From Adiantum capillus-veneris (lineage: Eukaryota > Streptophyta > Polypodiopsida > Polypodiales > Pteridaceae): a DNA stretch of 60,000 nt. Position 1 is the stretch's first letter. Each line of letters opens with the position of its first letter. A program made the translations under genes and the position numbers. The stretch spans positions 84,295,384-84,355,383 of the forward strand of contig CM043944.1 in the NCBI GenBank assembly GCA_014529385.2. Direction: 5' to 3'. Shown one piece after another: positions 34,201-45,059 of the stretch. Under the pieces are notes generated by a model. The model saw only the letters and a program-made list of their open reading frames with translations. It was not told the DNA's origin and ran no database searches.

Positions 34201-35181
34201 AGACACATGAAGTGATGTCCCTGAGTCTATAATCCAGTCACTTAGTGCATTTCCATCAGATGCTATAAGAAGAGCTGAGTCCATTGTATTCTTCAAGAAG
34301 TAGATGTCTCCTGACACTAGACTGTCATCCTCTGCAACATTGTTTGTCACATTTATTTCTTGAATCTTCACTGAGGACTTGTTCTTCTCACCATGGTCTT
34401 CAGCTTTCTCTTTGCCTTTTTCTGCTTTCCATTCTCTGCAGTCTCTTTTCATGTGACCCTTCTTGCCACAATGGTAGCATTCTATGTCACTCTTGCCTTT
34501 AGCACTGCGGGACTTGCTACGAGACTGATTCCTCTTTCCACCTTTGTACTTTTCTTTGGTCCTTCCCCTGACAACTAAGGCTGTTCCTTTGCCTTTGTCC
34601 ATTGTCTTTCTATTGGTTTCTTCAGTAAGCAGACTTCCTTCTACACTTGCTATGTTCAAACCATCTGGAGGTGTAGAATTACTCAAAGCTGTGCGAAAAG
34701 TGTCCCAACTTTCCGGCAATGTGATCAACAGGAACATAGCTCTAACAGGTTCATCAAACTTGACACCTTGAGCTGACAAGTGACTATAGATTGTGTTGAA
34801 TTCATTCAGATGATTGGACATAGGTGTCCCTTCTTTCATCTTCAAGTCAACAAGCTTCTTAAGCCAGTATACCTGTGAAGCTGCACTCTGCTTCTCATAA
34901 AGATCACTCAGCTTTAACCATGCTTTATACGCCGACATCTCGTTTGCTACATTGAAGTAAACGCTTTCTGCCAAAGTCATCATAATGGTAGAAAGTGCCA
35001 ATTCATCCATTTCGCTCCATTCATCTTCGTCCATATCTTCTGGTTTTATCCCCTTGAGCTTTATAGGTTTTATCTGCTTATTTTGTATCAACACGTGCCA
35101 AATCTGCTTCTTCCACAATGGGAAATTGGTTCCATCCAGCTTCTTTATATTGTAAAGAGCAGTGTCCTGTGATCCAGCCAT
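31201..35181 (-). pseudogene. Gag-Pol polyprotein of the young copia element, three in-frame stops
   Basis: One minus-strand frame of 1327 codons including the stop codon, starting MAGSQDTALYNIKKLDGTNF at 35181. Domains in order: gag core (about residues 1-230), CCHC zinc knuckle CYHCGKKGHMKRDC (about 235), aspartic protease DWIIDSGTSLHVSP (about 315), integrase zinc region (WHSRLGHMS ... CEHCLYGKQ, about 450), catalytic core with LVHSDLCGPMP and LRTDNGGEYVSK, then TPP-type PPQNGVAERMNR, RT with KGFKQEQGIDFDEVFSPVVK and LYVDDMLIAGK, and RNase H with STTEAEYVAASEACKESIW, YCDSQSAIQLARN and HVDVKYHFIREML. Stops are TAG at 33229-33231, TGA at 33169-33171 and TAG at 32689-32691, all in frame with intact text on both sides. 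All catalytic residues I can check are present. Normal length for copia. Inactive as written unless complemented. Confidence 0.95.
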
Positions 35182-36263
35182 AGCTACGCTTCACAGTAGT
35201 TTACTTTCCTGGGAGAAATTCGGCAGAGTTTCCCCTGTAAACTGACCTCTGAACCAATATCAACCTGTCAAATGAACCAAGAAAGCTTCAGATTCTGCAG
35301 AAATTTTGGCAGAGTCTCCTTTGTAAAATGGCTCTGGTGTACTAAAAACAGACTAAAAAACAGCTCAAAAAACCACTCTCTCTAACACTGTAAGCTGTGG
35401 ATAAACTTGTCCTGCACCTGTACTGTCTCTGACTGTCCTGTCACTGTCTTGTAAGCATAGACTGCGACAATGCCTCAACGGTAGTAAAGCAAAGATGCAA
35501 TCCCAACTGTCTAACTCACAGTCAATACATCCTAGCTGCCTATCTAAGGGTGCTCGAGGGATCGCTCCAAGACCTGTATCACCAAAAGGATCTCAACATT
35601 CGAGAATCCCCCAGCTCAATAAAACCTCACTCGACCCTCAACAAAGGCTGCAGTAAATCTGAGAGTACATAGACTTCCCACAAAGTCATACATCCACAAA
35701 TTTCCCACTGTATGCTGTAACCGCTGCGGCGGTTGTTTGCTGCGTGACTCACAGTCAGCAAACCCTCAACAGACATACATCATCTCTGACAATACATCCC
35801 ATGTGGAAGTACTTGCAATGTCAGGATGAAATCTGAAATATCAAGCAGCAAACACAAGCTACCTGATGAACTAGTGGATGTCGCCTACAGTCTGTGTGTA
35901 GATGCGCCCGTGTCGTATGTGACACGCCTCCAAGAACTGTGAGCCGTCCTTCGATGTGTAGACAGCCACAAATCAACACTCTGGGAGTGTCGATAACCTC
36001 AGCACCTGCAGTCGTAGGCCGAAAAACCCAAATTTGCAGAGTCGGATCTGCACCCGCTGAGACCATGTAGTTGAAAATGGCCTACGCAGAACTTTGTCGA
36101 AGCCGAACGGTGACCGAGATGACCTCAGAATGAAATTCTAAGCACACCTAGCCCATTGGGCTGTCCCACAAGATTTGGGGCCGTGTCTTTGCCTGTCGAA
36201 TTTCACTCCAATCTGAGCTGGTGACTCTAGCCTCCTGCAGTGCTGCCCCGAGCTTCGATCTGA
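35182..36263 (-). other. Long 5' leader of the young copia element
   Basis: About 1.08 kb separate the primer-binding site from the gag ATG. No long open frame with recognisable domains. It would contain packaging signals and, given the very short U3, possibly internal promoter elements (inference). Confidence 0.7.
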
Positions 36264-36275
36264 GCTCTGATACTA
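36264..36275 (-). other. Primer-binding site of young copia element
   Basis: Minus strand TAGTATCAGAGC, one mismatch from the initiator tRNA-Met complement, two bases inside the LTR end at 36278. Confidence 0.92.
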
Positions 36276-36277
36276 GT

Positions 36278-36469
36278 TGAAGGAGTACGAGCGGAAGTGC
36301 GACGCGAGAGAGAGTGCGAGAAGAAGAGCACGACGATATGGTGAACTCGCTCTACTGTAATGTGTAGAGCATAGTGAGTTCTTATTAGGTTTTTACAAAA
36401 GAATATGTGTACATACCTGGCGGCCCGCCCACTTACCTGGGCGACCACATTGGGCTTTATACCCCAACA
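36278..36469 (-). repeat. 5' LTR of young copia element (192 bp)
   Basis: Same length as the 3' LTR and one difference. On its own strand it begins TGTTGGGGTATAAAGCCC, placing a TATA box (plus 36456-36461) only eight bases from the LTR start, so U3 must be extremely short. Confidence 0.96.
36456..36461 (-). promoter_or_regulatory. TATA box in 5' LTR
   Basis: TATAAA on the minus strand, positions 9-14 of the LTR. It is the only good TATA in the 192-bp LTR. Confidence 0.6.
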
Positions 36470-36474
36470 CCACC
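36470..36474. other. Target-site duplication, right copy (CCACC)
   Basis: Matches 30915-30919 exactly. Confidence 0.95.
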
Positions 36475-36722
36475 GACCATTGACTTTCGACCACCGACCA
36501 CCGGCCATTGACTACTGGCCACTAGCCAACCGGCCAACCGATCGGTCATTTTTTAACCACTTTCCAACTGTCGTCCGGCCATAATATTTCAGCGAAAAAT
36601 TTTGGTTTCCGACGAGTGATTTCTCTTCACGCACAATGGCTTCTCCTCATAATGGGGACCTTACAAATGTGCGTTTTCAATATAGAAAATTACAAGGGGT
36701 AAATCAGGCTCCATACTTAACA
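36475..36722 (-). repeat. Copia array LTR 3, right part
   Basis: Continues LTR 3 after the nested element with ACCGACCATTGACTTTCGACC-like text and ends CCATACTTAACA at 36722. Joined to 30482-30919 it gives a 686-bp LTR. Confidence 0.92.
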
Positions 36723-37285
36723 ATCTTCCACTTGGAGACTGATCTCCAAACCAAACCTGTGATTGCTTTCCATCCTGGCTTATTATCCTTGAATGTCAAT
36801 TGAAGATGAGCAAAAGCTCAACTTCTCCTTATTGATCACTTTTGTAAACATGTCTGCATAATTTTTACTTGTATGCACCTTTCCTAGCTTTAATTGTCCC
36901 TCTTCCAAAAGAGTGCGTATGAAGTAATATCTCACCTCAATGTGCTTTGTCCTTGAATAAAAGGCTGAGTTCTTTGCAAGATGGATAACGCTTTGGCTAC
37001 CACTGTACAAAACACAATTGTTTTGTTTGAATCCAAGCACTTCTAAGAATCTATGAAGCCACATAATTTCTTTGCTTGCCTCCGTCATTGCTACATACTC
37101 TGCTTCCGTGGTAGAAAGTGAGACCACTTTTTGCAGTTTTGAAGCCCAACTTTGTTTGAAACTCTCCGTGAAAATTTTGATTTTCGACGAGTGATTTTTC
37201 TTCACGCACGATGACATCTCCTCATAATAGGGACCTTACAAATGTGCATTTTTAATACAAATACTTACAAGGGGTACATACTTTC
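36723..37285 (-). pseudogene. Truncated third unit of the copia array: RNase H fragment and LTR fragment
   Basis: After LTR 3 the polypurine tract reappears, followed by RNase H text (about 36783-37155): LSTTEAEYVAMTEASKEIMW, then SGSQSVIHLAKN where the catalytic Asp of the SDSQS box is Gly, and HIEVRYYFIRTLL. At about 37155 this jumps directly into LTR sequence (37165-37285, GACGAGTGATTTTTCTTCACG phrase and the U3 end), which lacks a proper terminus. So most of the internal region and the other end of LTR 4 were deleted. This is the far end of the tandem array. Confidence 0.88.
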
Positions 37286-38761
<1,476 letters not shown>

Positions 38762-38905
38762 GTCTTCACGTCGTAGGAAACTATCCTAAGAGACCTTAAA
38801 GATCTAGCCGACGAGGAGTTGCACTTGAGACCTGTTATTCAAGAGGGAAATGGCATAACCAATCTACCACTTGGGTGATAGAAATGTTATACCATTTTCC
38901 TCTTT
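38762..38905 (-). repeat. SINE-like unit 1 with microsatellite tail
   Basis: On the minus strand it begins near ATCACCCAAGTGGTAGATTGG (A-box-like) and has a B-box-like AAGTGCAACTCC about 40 bases on, then CTCGTCGGCTAGATCTTT, and ends CTACGACGTGAAGACTC before the tail. The body is repeated at 38946-39044. The tRNA-derived reading is an inference. Confidence 0.55.
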
Positions 38906-38918
38906 TTATTAGTGCGTG

Positions 38919-38945
38919 CACACACACACACACACACACACACAC
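38919..38945 (+). repeat. (CA)n microsatellite between SINE-like units
   Basis: Lies exactly at the 3' end (minus strand) of the second unit and upstream of the first. Confidence 0.9.
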
Positions 38946-39041
38946 CCGAGAAGAGAGTTTTAACATCGTAGGAAACTATCCCAAGAGACCGTAAAGATCT
39001 AGCCGACGAGGAGTTGAACTCAAGACCTGTTATGACCTATC

Positions 39042-39044
<3 letters not shown>
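38946..39044 (-). repeat. SINE-like unit 2 (5'-truncated)
   Basis: Shares about 70 bases with unit 1, including the phrase GATCTAGCCGACGAGGAGTT on plus. Here the B-box-like sequence reads GAGTTCAACTCC, close to the Pol III consensus. It has the same orientation as unit 1 and its 3' end runs into (GT)n on the minus strand. Confidence 0.55.

Positions 39045-39090
<46 letters not shown>
39045..39090 (+). repeat. (GA)n microsatellite
   Basis: About 23 units, directly abutting the 5' end of SINE-like unit 2. Confidence 0.95.
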
Positions 39091-39093
<3 letters not shown>

Positions 39094-39113
39094 AGCCATA
39101 AAGGCTAATGAAA

Positions 39114-39332
39114 TCAATGATTTACAATGGGGCCTTTTAGATGACAATTCGTGGGTGTAGTATGTATGATGGGGTGGGGTAGAGCAGGATCCCCGAGTAA
39201 ATGCTTTCCATGTGACTTTGGCCGCCACAATGTCAACTCTTCATAGTGAGGATCCACATCATCATAGGCCAGCACTTGATCCGAAAATGACATCATGTAT
39301 CCAAGTTTATGGGTTGGCACAAGCTACAAGGT
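39114..39332 (-). CDS. Possible terminal exon of a host gene
   Basis: On the minus strand a splice-acceptor-like CTTGTAG ends at 39333, followed by an open frame LVPTHKLGYMMSFSDQVLAYDD and onward to a stop at 39114. Codon texture is plausible and the frame is on the same strand as the kelch exon about 550 bp upstream, so it could be a downstream exon of that gene. It does not obviously continue the kelch repeat, and no homologue is recognised. It may be chance. Confidence 0.22.
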
Positions 39333-39556
39333 GGTGAACCACCACTATCTGCTTCACCAAGAAGTCGGTTGTTCCTTGGCTATCACTCTAACACAGCACA
39401 TGCAAGAAAACATCGTCTTCCCAATGCAATGTCATCGGCAATCCACCAGCTGTCTGAGCCTTCTCTGTAACATTCCACCTGTTTTAAAACAAACTTTAAT
39501 TATCCGAGCATCTTGTCAAGTGAAAAGGCTATCCAGCTAGATAGAGCTCCAAACCA

Positions 39557-39558
<2 letters not shown>

Positions 39559-39594
<36 letters not shown>
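39559..39594 (+). repeat. 36-base poly-C tract
   Basis: An uninterrupted run of C followed by GCCGCAA and a second run of nine C. Could form i-motif or, on the other strand, G-quadruplex structure. Length may be uncertain because of assembly. Confidence 0.9.
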
Positions 39595-39595
<1 letters not shown>

Positions 39596-39876
39596 CCGCA
39601 ACCCCCCCCCAATATACCATGTATCTTGTATCCTAGCCTCCCATGACTCACTCCCTCCCCCCCATCACAAGACACATTTTGTTATTTTGTACTTCTGTCC
39701 TTTCCCAACAGATGGAGGGGACACACATGTATATTTGATTTATCTCGTAGGCCGACTTCAGCCTCTAATAGACGTAAAAAGATCTTTCTTTCTTGTAGCA
39801 GGTGTGACTACTGGGTAGTCGATCATATCCATGATTATACTTACAAATTGAAATAGAAATATGTTTACTAGCTCAC

Positions 39877-39978
39877 CGTATCGATGTAACCTCCAGCATT
39901 TAAACCTCCAAACATAAAAATATCTTTGTCAGCTCTTGCAACAGCTCCATATGCTCTTCCTGTTTGCGTTCCCATATC
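39877..39978 (-). CDS. Kelch-repeat exon of a probable host gene
   Basis: A 102-bp minus-strand segment bounded by GCATGCAG (acceptor, AG at 39979-39980) and GTGAGC (donor, 39871-39876) encodes 34 residues in one phase-0 frame. It includes GRAYGAVARADKDIFMFGG and GGYIDT, the kelch pattern of a small-residue/hydrophobic strand, a double Gly (FGG) and a following loop. A kelch repeat forms one blade of a beta-propeller, often in F-box, galactose-oxidase-like or cell-surface proteins; which one cannot be told from a single blade. Intact frame, splice signals and lack of stops contrast with the surrounding decayed elements, so this is the best candidate for an active host gene. Flanking exons were not found with confidence. 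Confidence 0.6.
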
Positions 39979-40230
39979 CTGCATGCGAGCATGAAGTCAG
40001 AATGATAAGCAGTTCCAGTTAGGCTGATTTACTGATAACCCTTGTTCATATTCATCAGTTCTATTAAAAATCCACATTCATTTAAGGTGACAAAAAAAGG
40101 GTTTTTGTCTTGTTTTCTGCAACAGCTATTGGGGCTTCCTCTGCTAAGATCAAGATAAACTCCAGTGTCCTATTTAACAACCAAGGCGTTTGGAGACAGA
40201 CGGAGGCACTGCCTTTCACTGTAGGCGGAG
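39979..40230 (-). other. Probable intron sequence upstream of the kelch exon
   Basis: Non-coding by appearance, ending where the 3' end of a LINE copy begins. The LINE would sit within the intron or upstream region. Confidence 0.35.
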
Positions 40231-42774
40231 AAAAACGAAACGAAATGAAATGTTCCATTAACGTCTTCAAAATGACCTATAAGACCAAAAGGTTACATCC
40301 ACGAGTGAGTCATGACTCTAGTACAATGTCTAAGGAACATAAAATAAATGAGGGTACCTAGAGTGGGTAGGTATGTATGCAAGCCTAACCTACATCCTCA
40401 TCATCATCAGCATCACATAATACATCATCTCAAAACATATGGAGAGAGTTACAGGGCTAATGAGGTGTACAATGGAGAAAGTATACAATGGTGATCATCC
40501 CATGAACTCTCTCATGGGTATCTGCAGTATGTGGCCTCAATGTCCTCCATAGCCAGCTCTCTAGGGAGGGTGTGCTCGATGCCGGCTCAACGATGCTCCG
40601 TAGCCTCTAATGTAGACCTCATCTATGATGTGAAGATCCTCACATCCTCGGGCGTCGTGAGCGGCCAAGCTGGATGGCTTGATAAAGAAGGATACCCCAA
40701 TGAGGGTGTAACTCGGTAAACTGTGGTGGGCTATCCCAAGTAGTCCCTCTATAAAAAGTAATGATCTGCCTCTGCATGGATCCTCTATGTGTGGGTCCTC
40801 TTGCTCCTGAGGGTAAAGAGAGCCAGAGACGGAGAAGCATTATATCTGCCAGTGCACAGCATACTACGAGATCCGTGGTCATTTTCATTGCTTAATCAGA
40901 GAGGGCTTTGGCCCCTTGTCCCAAATCATGGACTACTATGATCAAAGGTGCCTAGGTCTCTTCTTGTTGGAGATCCGTAGACTACTGGCAAACCTGTCAT
41001 AATCTCTACTCTAGGGGTACACCACTGTATCGGCCAATCTCTATCTCGAACTGGTGAGATGAGATGCATAGCTGACCAATAACACATCTAATGCCATGAG
41101 ATAGGTGAGTGTCCACATACTTGGGACAGGAAATAAACCCATCATCTGTCGTGCAGAGAAGATGGTCTCAATAAAAAGCCATCTTCGTCCCCATGTCACG
41201 TGCCGGAGATAGCCAAGTCCTCCTAGTATCAAGCTGAAAGAGATCAAGTCTGATAATCCTGATATTCTCTGAATGTGCGAGGGTGAGGATGGTGCATCCA
41301 AGTACTACTGAAAAGGGGGCAGCCCGTCCATACTAAATCCATGTGGCTCAGACCAAGATGATATCTGTGCAAACCAGCAAACCAACATGAAGTATCACCC
41401 TCACTGGCCAACTGTCGTGATGACTCAAGGGCTAGTCATGCATATATGTCACGTGGAAGCTCCCATGTGCTATGAATGAAAGACACTGATCTAGCAAGAG
41501 CCTCCACCACAGTCGGTGGTGCACTCATCTCAGCTTTGATAATCGCATGTGGCACTGAGGCTTTCGCCCGGATCAGCCTAGAGATCATGGATATAATTGG
41601 TCTCTCCATGGATCTCCATCCATCATATGTGCGCCCTGATCTAGTATGTTGATCCAGGCTAGGCCCCCATATCTGCACTCCATTAAGCATGGGGGAAGTC
41701 ACCAAATTGTCAAATAGCACAGCTTAGGCTCGTGAAATTGCACCTGTGAACATATCCTCTCTAGTTGTCCTAATGTTGCATATCCCCTAGTCAATCTCGC
41801 CTCTACAGCACTTCTCATGGAGAAAGTAGGTGCACTGAATACAACACCAAGATATGTATACGAGTCTACATACTCCACTATCTCCTGCCCATATGTACAA
41901 ATAGGTGCTGATCTCCTGACCCATTGCTGTAGTATTGAATACCATCACCTTGGTTTAGCCAAGGTTGATGGACAACCCACTATCATGTGCATAAGCATGT
42001 AACACATCTAGATGTCTCTGCATACCCTTTGGAGAATCTGAAATAAGCACAATCTTCTCGGCTGACAATTGTGCCTCTCTATCCAATGCTGCTCAATATA
42101 GTCAGAAATCTCATCAATAAACAATCCAAACAAAGTTAGAGAAAGTGGGCATCCCTGCTTAAGCCCAATAGTAGGGCGAACATGCTTTGAAAGACCCTCT
42201 GCTATCCATACTCTCTCTATAACTGTCTCAGAGAGTGCCATACAAGCTCCTGTGGGACTCCAACCATGTAGTCTCTGCATTGATCTGGCTCTTGTGATTG
42301 TGTCAAAGGCTTTGCAAAAAACCACAAAGCTACAATAAATCCTCCTCCCATGTGCTCTGCCCTCCTCAATGATCGCTCTAAATGTGAAGATATGAGCAAG
42401 TGAAGAGAATCCCTTCCTGAATCCAGCCTACCCTGAAGCTCGTACACCCTCTCTCTCTGGCCATCTGCTCAACTCATCTTTAAGTATAGATGCATATAGC
42501 TTGGCCAATGAGTGGCCAATCATATCAGTGCAGTTGGTAGAGTCCGATGTCCAGACTTTAACGGTACAATCGTAGACGTATTCCAAATCTTAGGAAACCC
42601 CTCACACATGGCCCTATTGAACATGAAGGCAAACGAACCATCAATATGATCTCTAGCATGTATGAAATGCTCTGCCACTATACCATCATGATCTTGTGCC
42701 CTCCTTGTGTGCAGTCTATCAATGGCTTGTCTCACCATCTCTGCTGTGAAGTAGAAGAGGGAGGACACGGCTCC
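40231..42774 (-). pseudogene. LINE copy 1, reverse-transcriptase half
   Basis: On the minus strand the RT N-terminal text MVRQAIDRLHTRRAQDHDGI and FNRAMCEGFPKIW is at 42520-42780, then FCKAFDTITRARSM, IGLKQGCPLSLTLFGLFIDE (42008-42325), then LDQHTRSGRTYDGWRSMERP and RLIRAKASVPHAIIKAEMSA (41436-41720), and a C-terminal Cys/His region and short tail to about 40500. The 3' end is the family sequence beginning GACGTTAATGGAACATTTC near 40258. The RT catalytic YADD box reads SAEK (near 42060), so the copy is dead, and frames shift repeatedly. It continues beyond a 1.3-kb insertion at 44093. Compared with LINE copy 2 the order is identical. Confidence 0.85.
42770..42774. other. Target-site duplication GCTCC, left copy
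   Basis: GCTCC here and at 44093-44097 flank the 1318-bp insertion. LINE copy 2 shows the uninterrupted sequence (GGCTCT near 48442). Confidence 0.75.
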
Positions 42775-43389
42775 CGTCACGTGCGCACTTCACTTGCGCT
42801 ACGTGGACATGTTTCTGCAGTCTAGCATGAGTCATTAGCTTAGGACTGAGCCTGGCACCTTTGTGAGCCTCTAGCAGGACGTGCATGTCTAGGCCGGTCA
42901 TAGTTGCATACCCTCTCTTGCTCAGGACAACATTTCAGCATATAGGCATTTTACCGCGTGTGAACCGCCTCTTTAGCCATTTTATTAATAAGCGACTTTT
43001 CATTTACCCTTGTTGGAATGTAGGTAGGGCAAATGGCTGAAGGACCTATAAAAGAAATCCCTTGGGTGCTAGTGGAAGACAGAAGAGGTAGCAGCAACAA
43101 AGGAACCTGCAGACTTGGGGATCGTAGGCCAGCACCTAGCGTTTTCAGCCTTCTTCTCCATCAGCGTTTTCAGCCTTGATGATCAGTGTTTTCAGCCAAG
43201 ACAGCCAGCCTTTCCCGGCTTCCCGTTGCAGCAACCCCATCAAATCAGCCCTTCCCTCGTCTCAGTCGGTCATTCCATTGCAGCCAAGTCGACAGAACGG
43301 TTTTCAGCATTCAGCCATAGACCCATCGTCGACACAATACCCCAACACCTAGCACCCCTTGTGCATCGTCGCCATTATCATCGTTGAAA

Positions 43390-43740
43390 TAGACCACCCC
43401 CATCAGTACCTCGTCGTCGACATCATCGCCTGACATAGACCCATCAATACCTCGTCGTCGTCAGCCTCGTTGTCGTTGACATAGACCCATCAAGAACCTC
43501 GTCGTCGACATCATCGTTGTCGACATAGACCCATCAAGAACCTCGTCGTCGACATCATCGTTGTTAAGATAGACCCATCAAGAACCTCGTTGTCGACATC
43601 ATCGTCGTCGACATAGACCCATTAGTACCTCGTCATCGACATAGACCCATCAATACCTCGTCGTTGACATCATCGTCATCGACATAGACCCATCAATACC
43701 TCGTCGTCGACATAGACCCAACGTACCCTTCGTCGTCGTC
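43390..43740 (+). repeat. GTCGTCGAC-rich minisatellite
   Basis: Irregular units of about 33-51 bp built from CCTCGTCGTCGACATCATCG and ACATAGACCCATCAA, repeated roughly eight times. The GTCGAC core is palindromic. Confidence 0.9.
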
Positions 43741-43912
43741 GAACCTCTCAATACCTTAGCGCCCACAGTACCTACTGTACCCAGCATCAATAGCAACAGT
43801 AGCTCAACATTTAGCATCATTGTACCAGCATTGTGCAAGAATAAAGAAAGTACTTGCTCTGGCAACAGAACAAGGGGGCCCTTGAGGGTTTGGGACCCGA
43901 CATCCCTGTGTC

Positions 43913-43913
<1 letters not shown>

Positions 43914-43993
<80 letters not shown>
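43914..43993 (+). repeat. (CT)n microsatellite, about 40 units
   Basis: Uninterrupted dinucleotide run inside the insertion, downstream of its TATA-like box. Confidence 0.97.
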
Positions 43994-43995
<2 letters not shown>

Positions 43996-44092
43996 AGTCC
44001 AGTTCCTTCAAGTGAAGTAAAGTGTCCCTTGTGTTTGTGTGCAGTACTAGATTTGAGCTAAAAATCCATAAACACTTCCGTTGCACCTGACA

Positions 44093-44770
44093 GCTCCGGT
44101 GGATCAGGAAATGGTAACTGCTCTACTACTATGCATACAACAGAAGATGCATATCGTGTCCATGTTTCTGTAGAAGAAGAGGGTGAGTGCTCTATAAAGT
44201 GTCGCCAAGCCTCCCTTGATTTCTAGCTCAAGAGCATCTGATAAATATATCTCTCAAGCTGAGCTAAGAAAGCTCTCTTCTTTCGCCGTCTAAGGCATCG
44301 GAAGAGTATATGTGATTGCCATTCAGAATGGCCAATCCATGGGCTTTGCTCATCTTGATCAGGTATCTCCCATACTCTGCAAACTCCTCAGCATCCTTTG
44401 AGGTCTTGGAGAGCCCCGTCTCTCTGCAATCTAGCTCTCTCAGCATCTCTTCGGAAGACGATTCTTGATGACATGCTTTCTAGCATTGAAATCCCCAAGT
44501 AGGATGACATCTCCATCCCTCGAGAAGTATCATGTGGTGACTGCCCCTTAGGTGAAGCATAATGAGATGTGCTAGGAGGGAAGTAACATATGGCATTGTA
44601 GAGAGCTCTACACTCCTCCGCTCTAACTCTAACCCACATCTCTGCAAACCACCTAGATAATAGGGTGTAACTCCTCCCTAAATAACATTGCTACTCCTCC
44701 CTAGAAAACACTCCTACTCCTCCTAAGCCTCTACTCTTGTGCTCGTTACGAGCGACTTGTCTGCATGTGT
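44093..44770 (-). pseudogene. LINE copy 1, endonuclease half
   Basis: Minus-strand frames contain WVRVRAEECRALYNAICYFPP (44388-44639), matching the strand before the catalytic site of APE-type LINE endonucleases, then in another frame LGDFNARKH (GDFNA motif, near 44490) and AHGLAILNGNHIYS (44264-44446), where a host APE domain has its N-G motif. Downstream the text aligns with the segment before RT in LINE copy 2 (GCTCCGGTGGATCAGG versus GGCTCTAGAGGGTCTGG). Together with 40231-42774 this gives an EN-RT element, interrupted and frameshifted. The upper border is not fixed; text beyond about 44770 is unrecognised. Confidence 0.8.
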
Positions 44771-45059
44771 TCTCCCATCTGTATGTAGTCACCTCGACAG
44801 TTTGCTCTCTAGGTCAAAAGGCCTTCTTAGTGATTTTTTTTCTAATATATATTAAAAAGAAGTTTTTTAAAAAAGAAAACGAGCATCTAATTCTTATGCC
44901 TTCAGTATTAAATTGAAAGCAATGGATCAAAATGTCGGCACAAGTGGTACGAAGAAGGCAAAGAATAAAAAATCTCCTGGCAAAGAGTGGGATTATACTC
45001 ACAACATATGCGGTCGATACATGGAGTGACAATGTAAATTTTGTTTCACTACAAAATCA

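Larger units (their letters stand above)
30920..36469 (-). mobile_element. Young, structurally complete Ty1/copia element nested in LTR 3
   Basis: 5550 bp between perfect CCACC target duplications. Two 192-bp LTRs differ at a single base by eye (T versus C at the 15th base from the left end, a CG site in the right-hand copy). Minus-strand order is 5' LTR 36278-36469, primer-binding site 36264-36275, a leader of about 1.1 kb, one polyprotein frame 35181 to 31201, polypurine tract and 3' LTR 30920-31111. Only three nonsense codons prevent a full polyprotein and no frameshift is present. It is unrelated at LTR level to the host array. One difference in 192 positions implies recent insertion. Confidence 0.97.
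42775..44092 (+). mobile_element. 1318-bp insertion in LINE copy 1, probable solo LTR
   Basis: Ends are CGTCACGTGC and, inverted at the right, TGTCAGGTGC, an imperfect terminal inverted repeat; the right end is a canonical CA and the left would be TG after one change. It is flanked by 5-bp GCTCC. It holds a TATA-like CCTATAAAAG near 43046 on plus, a minisatellite (43390-43740) and a long (CT)n (43914-43993), and no coding domain. Size and ends suit a solo LTR; a non-autonomous DNA element is the alternative. Confidence 0.6.

Noticed and set aside
34284-34771. Plus-strand frames opposite the young copia gag
   Set aside because: Antisense shadows of a clearly conserved minus-strand polyprotein.
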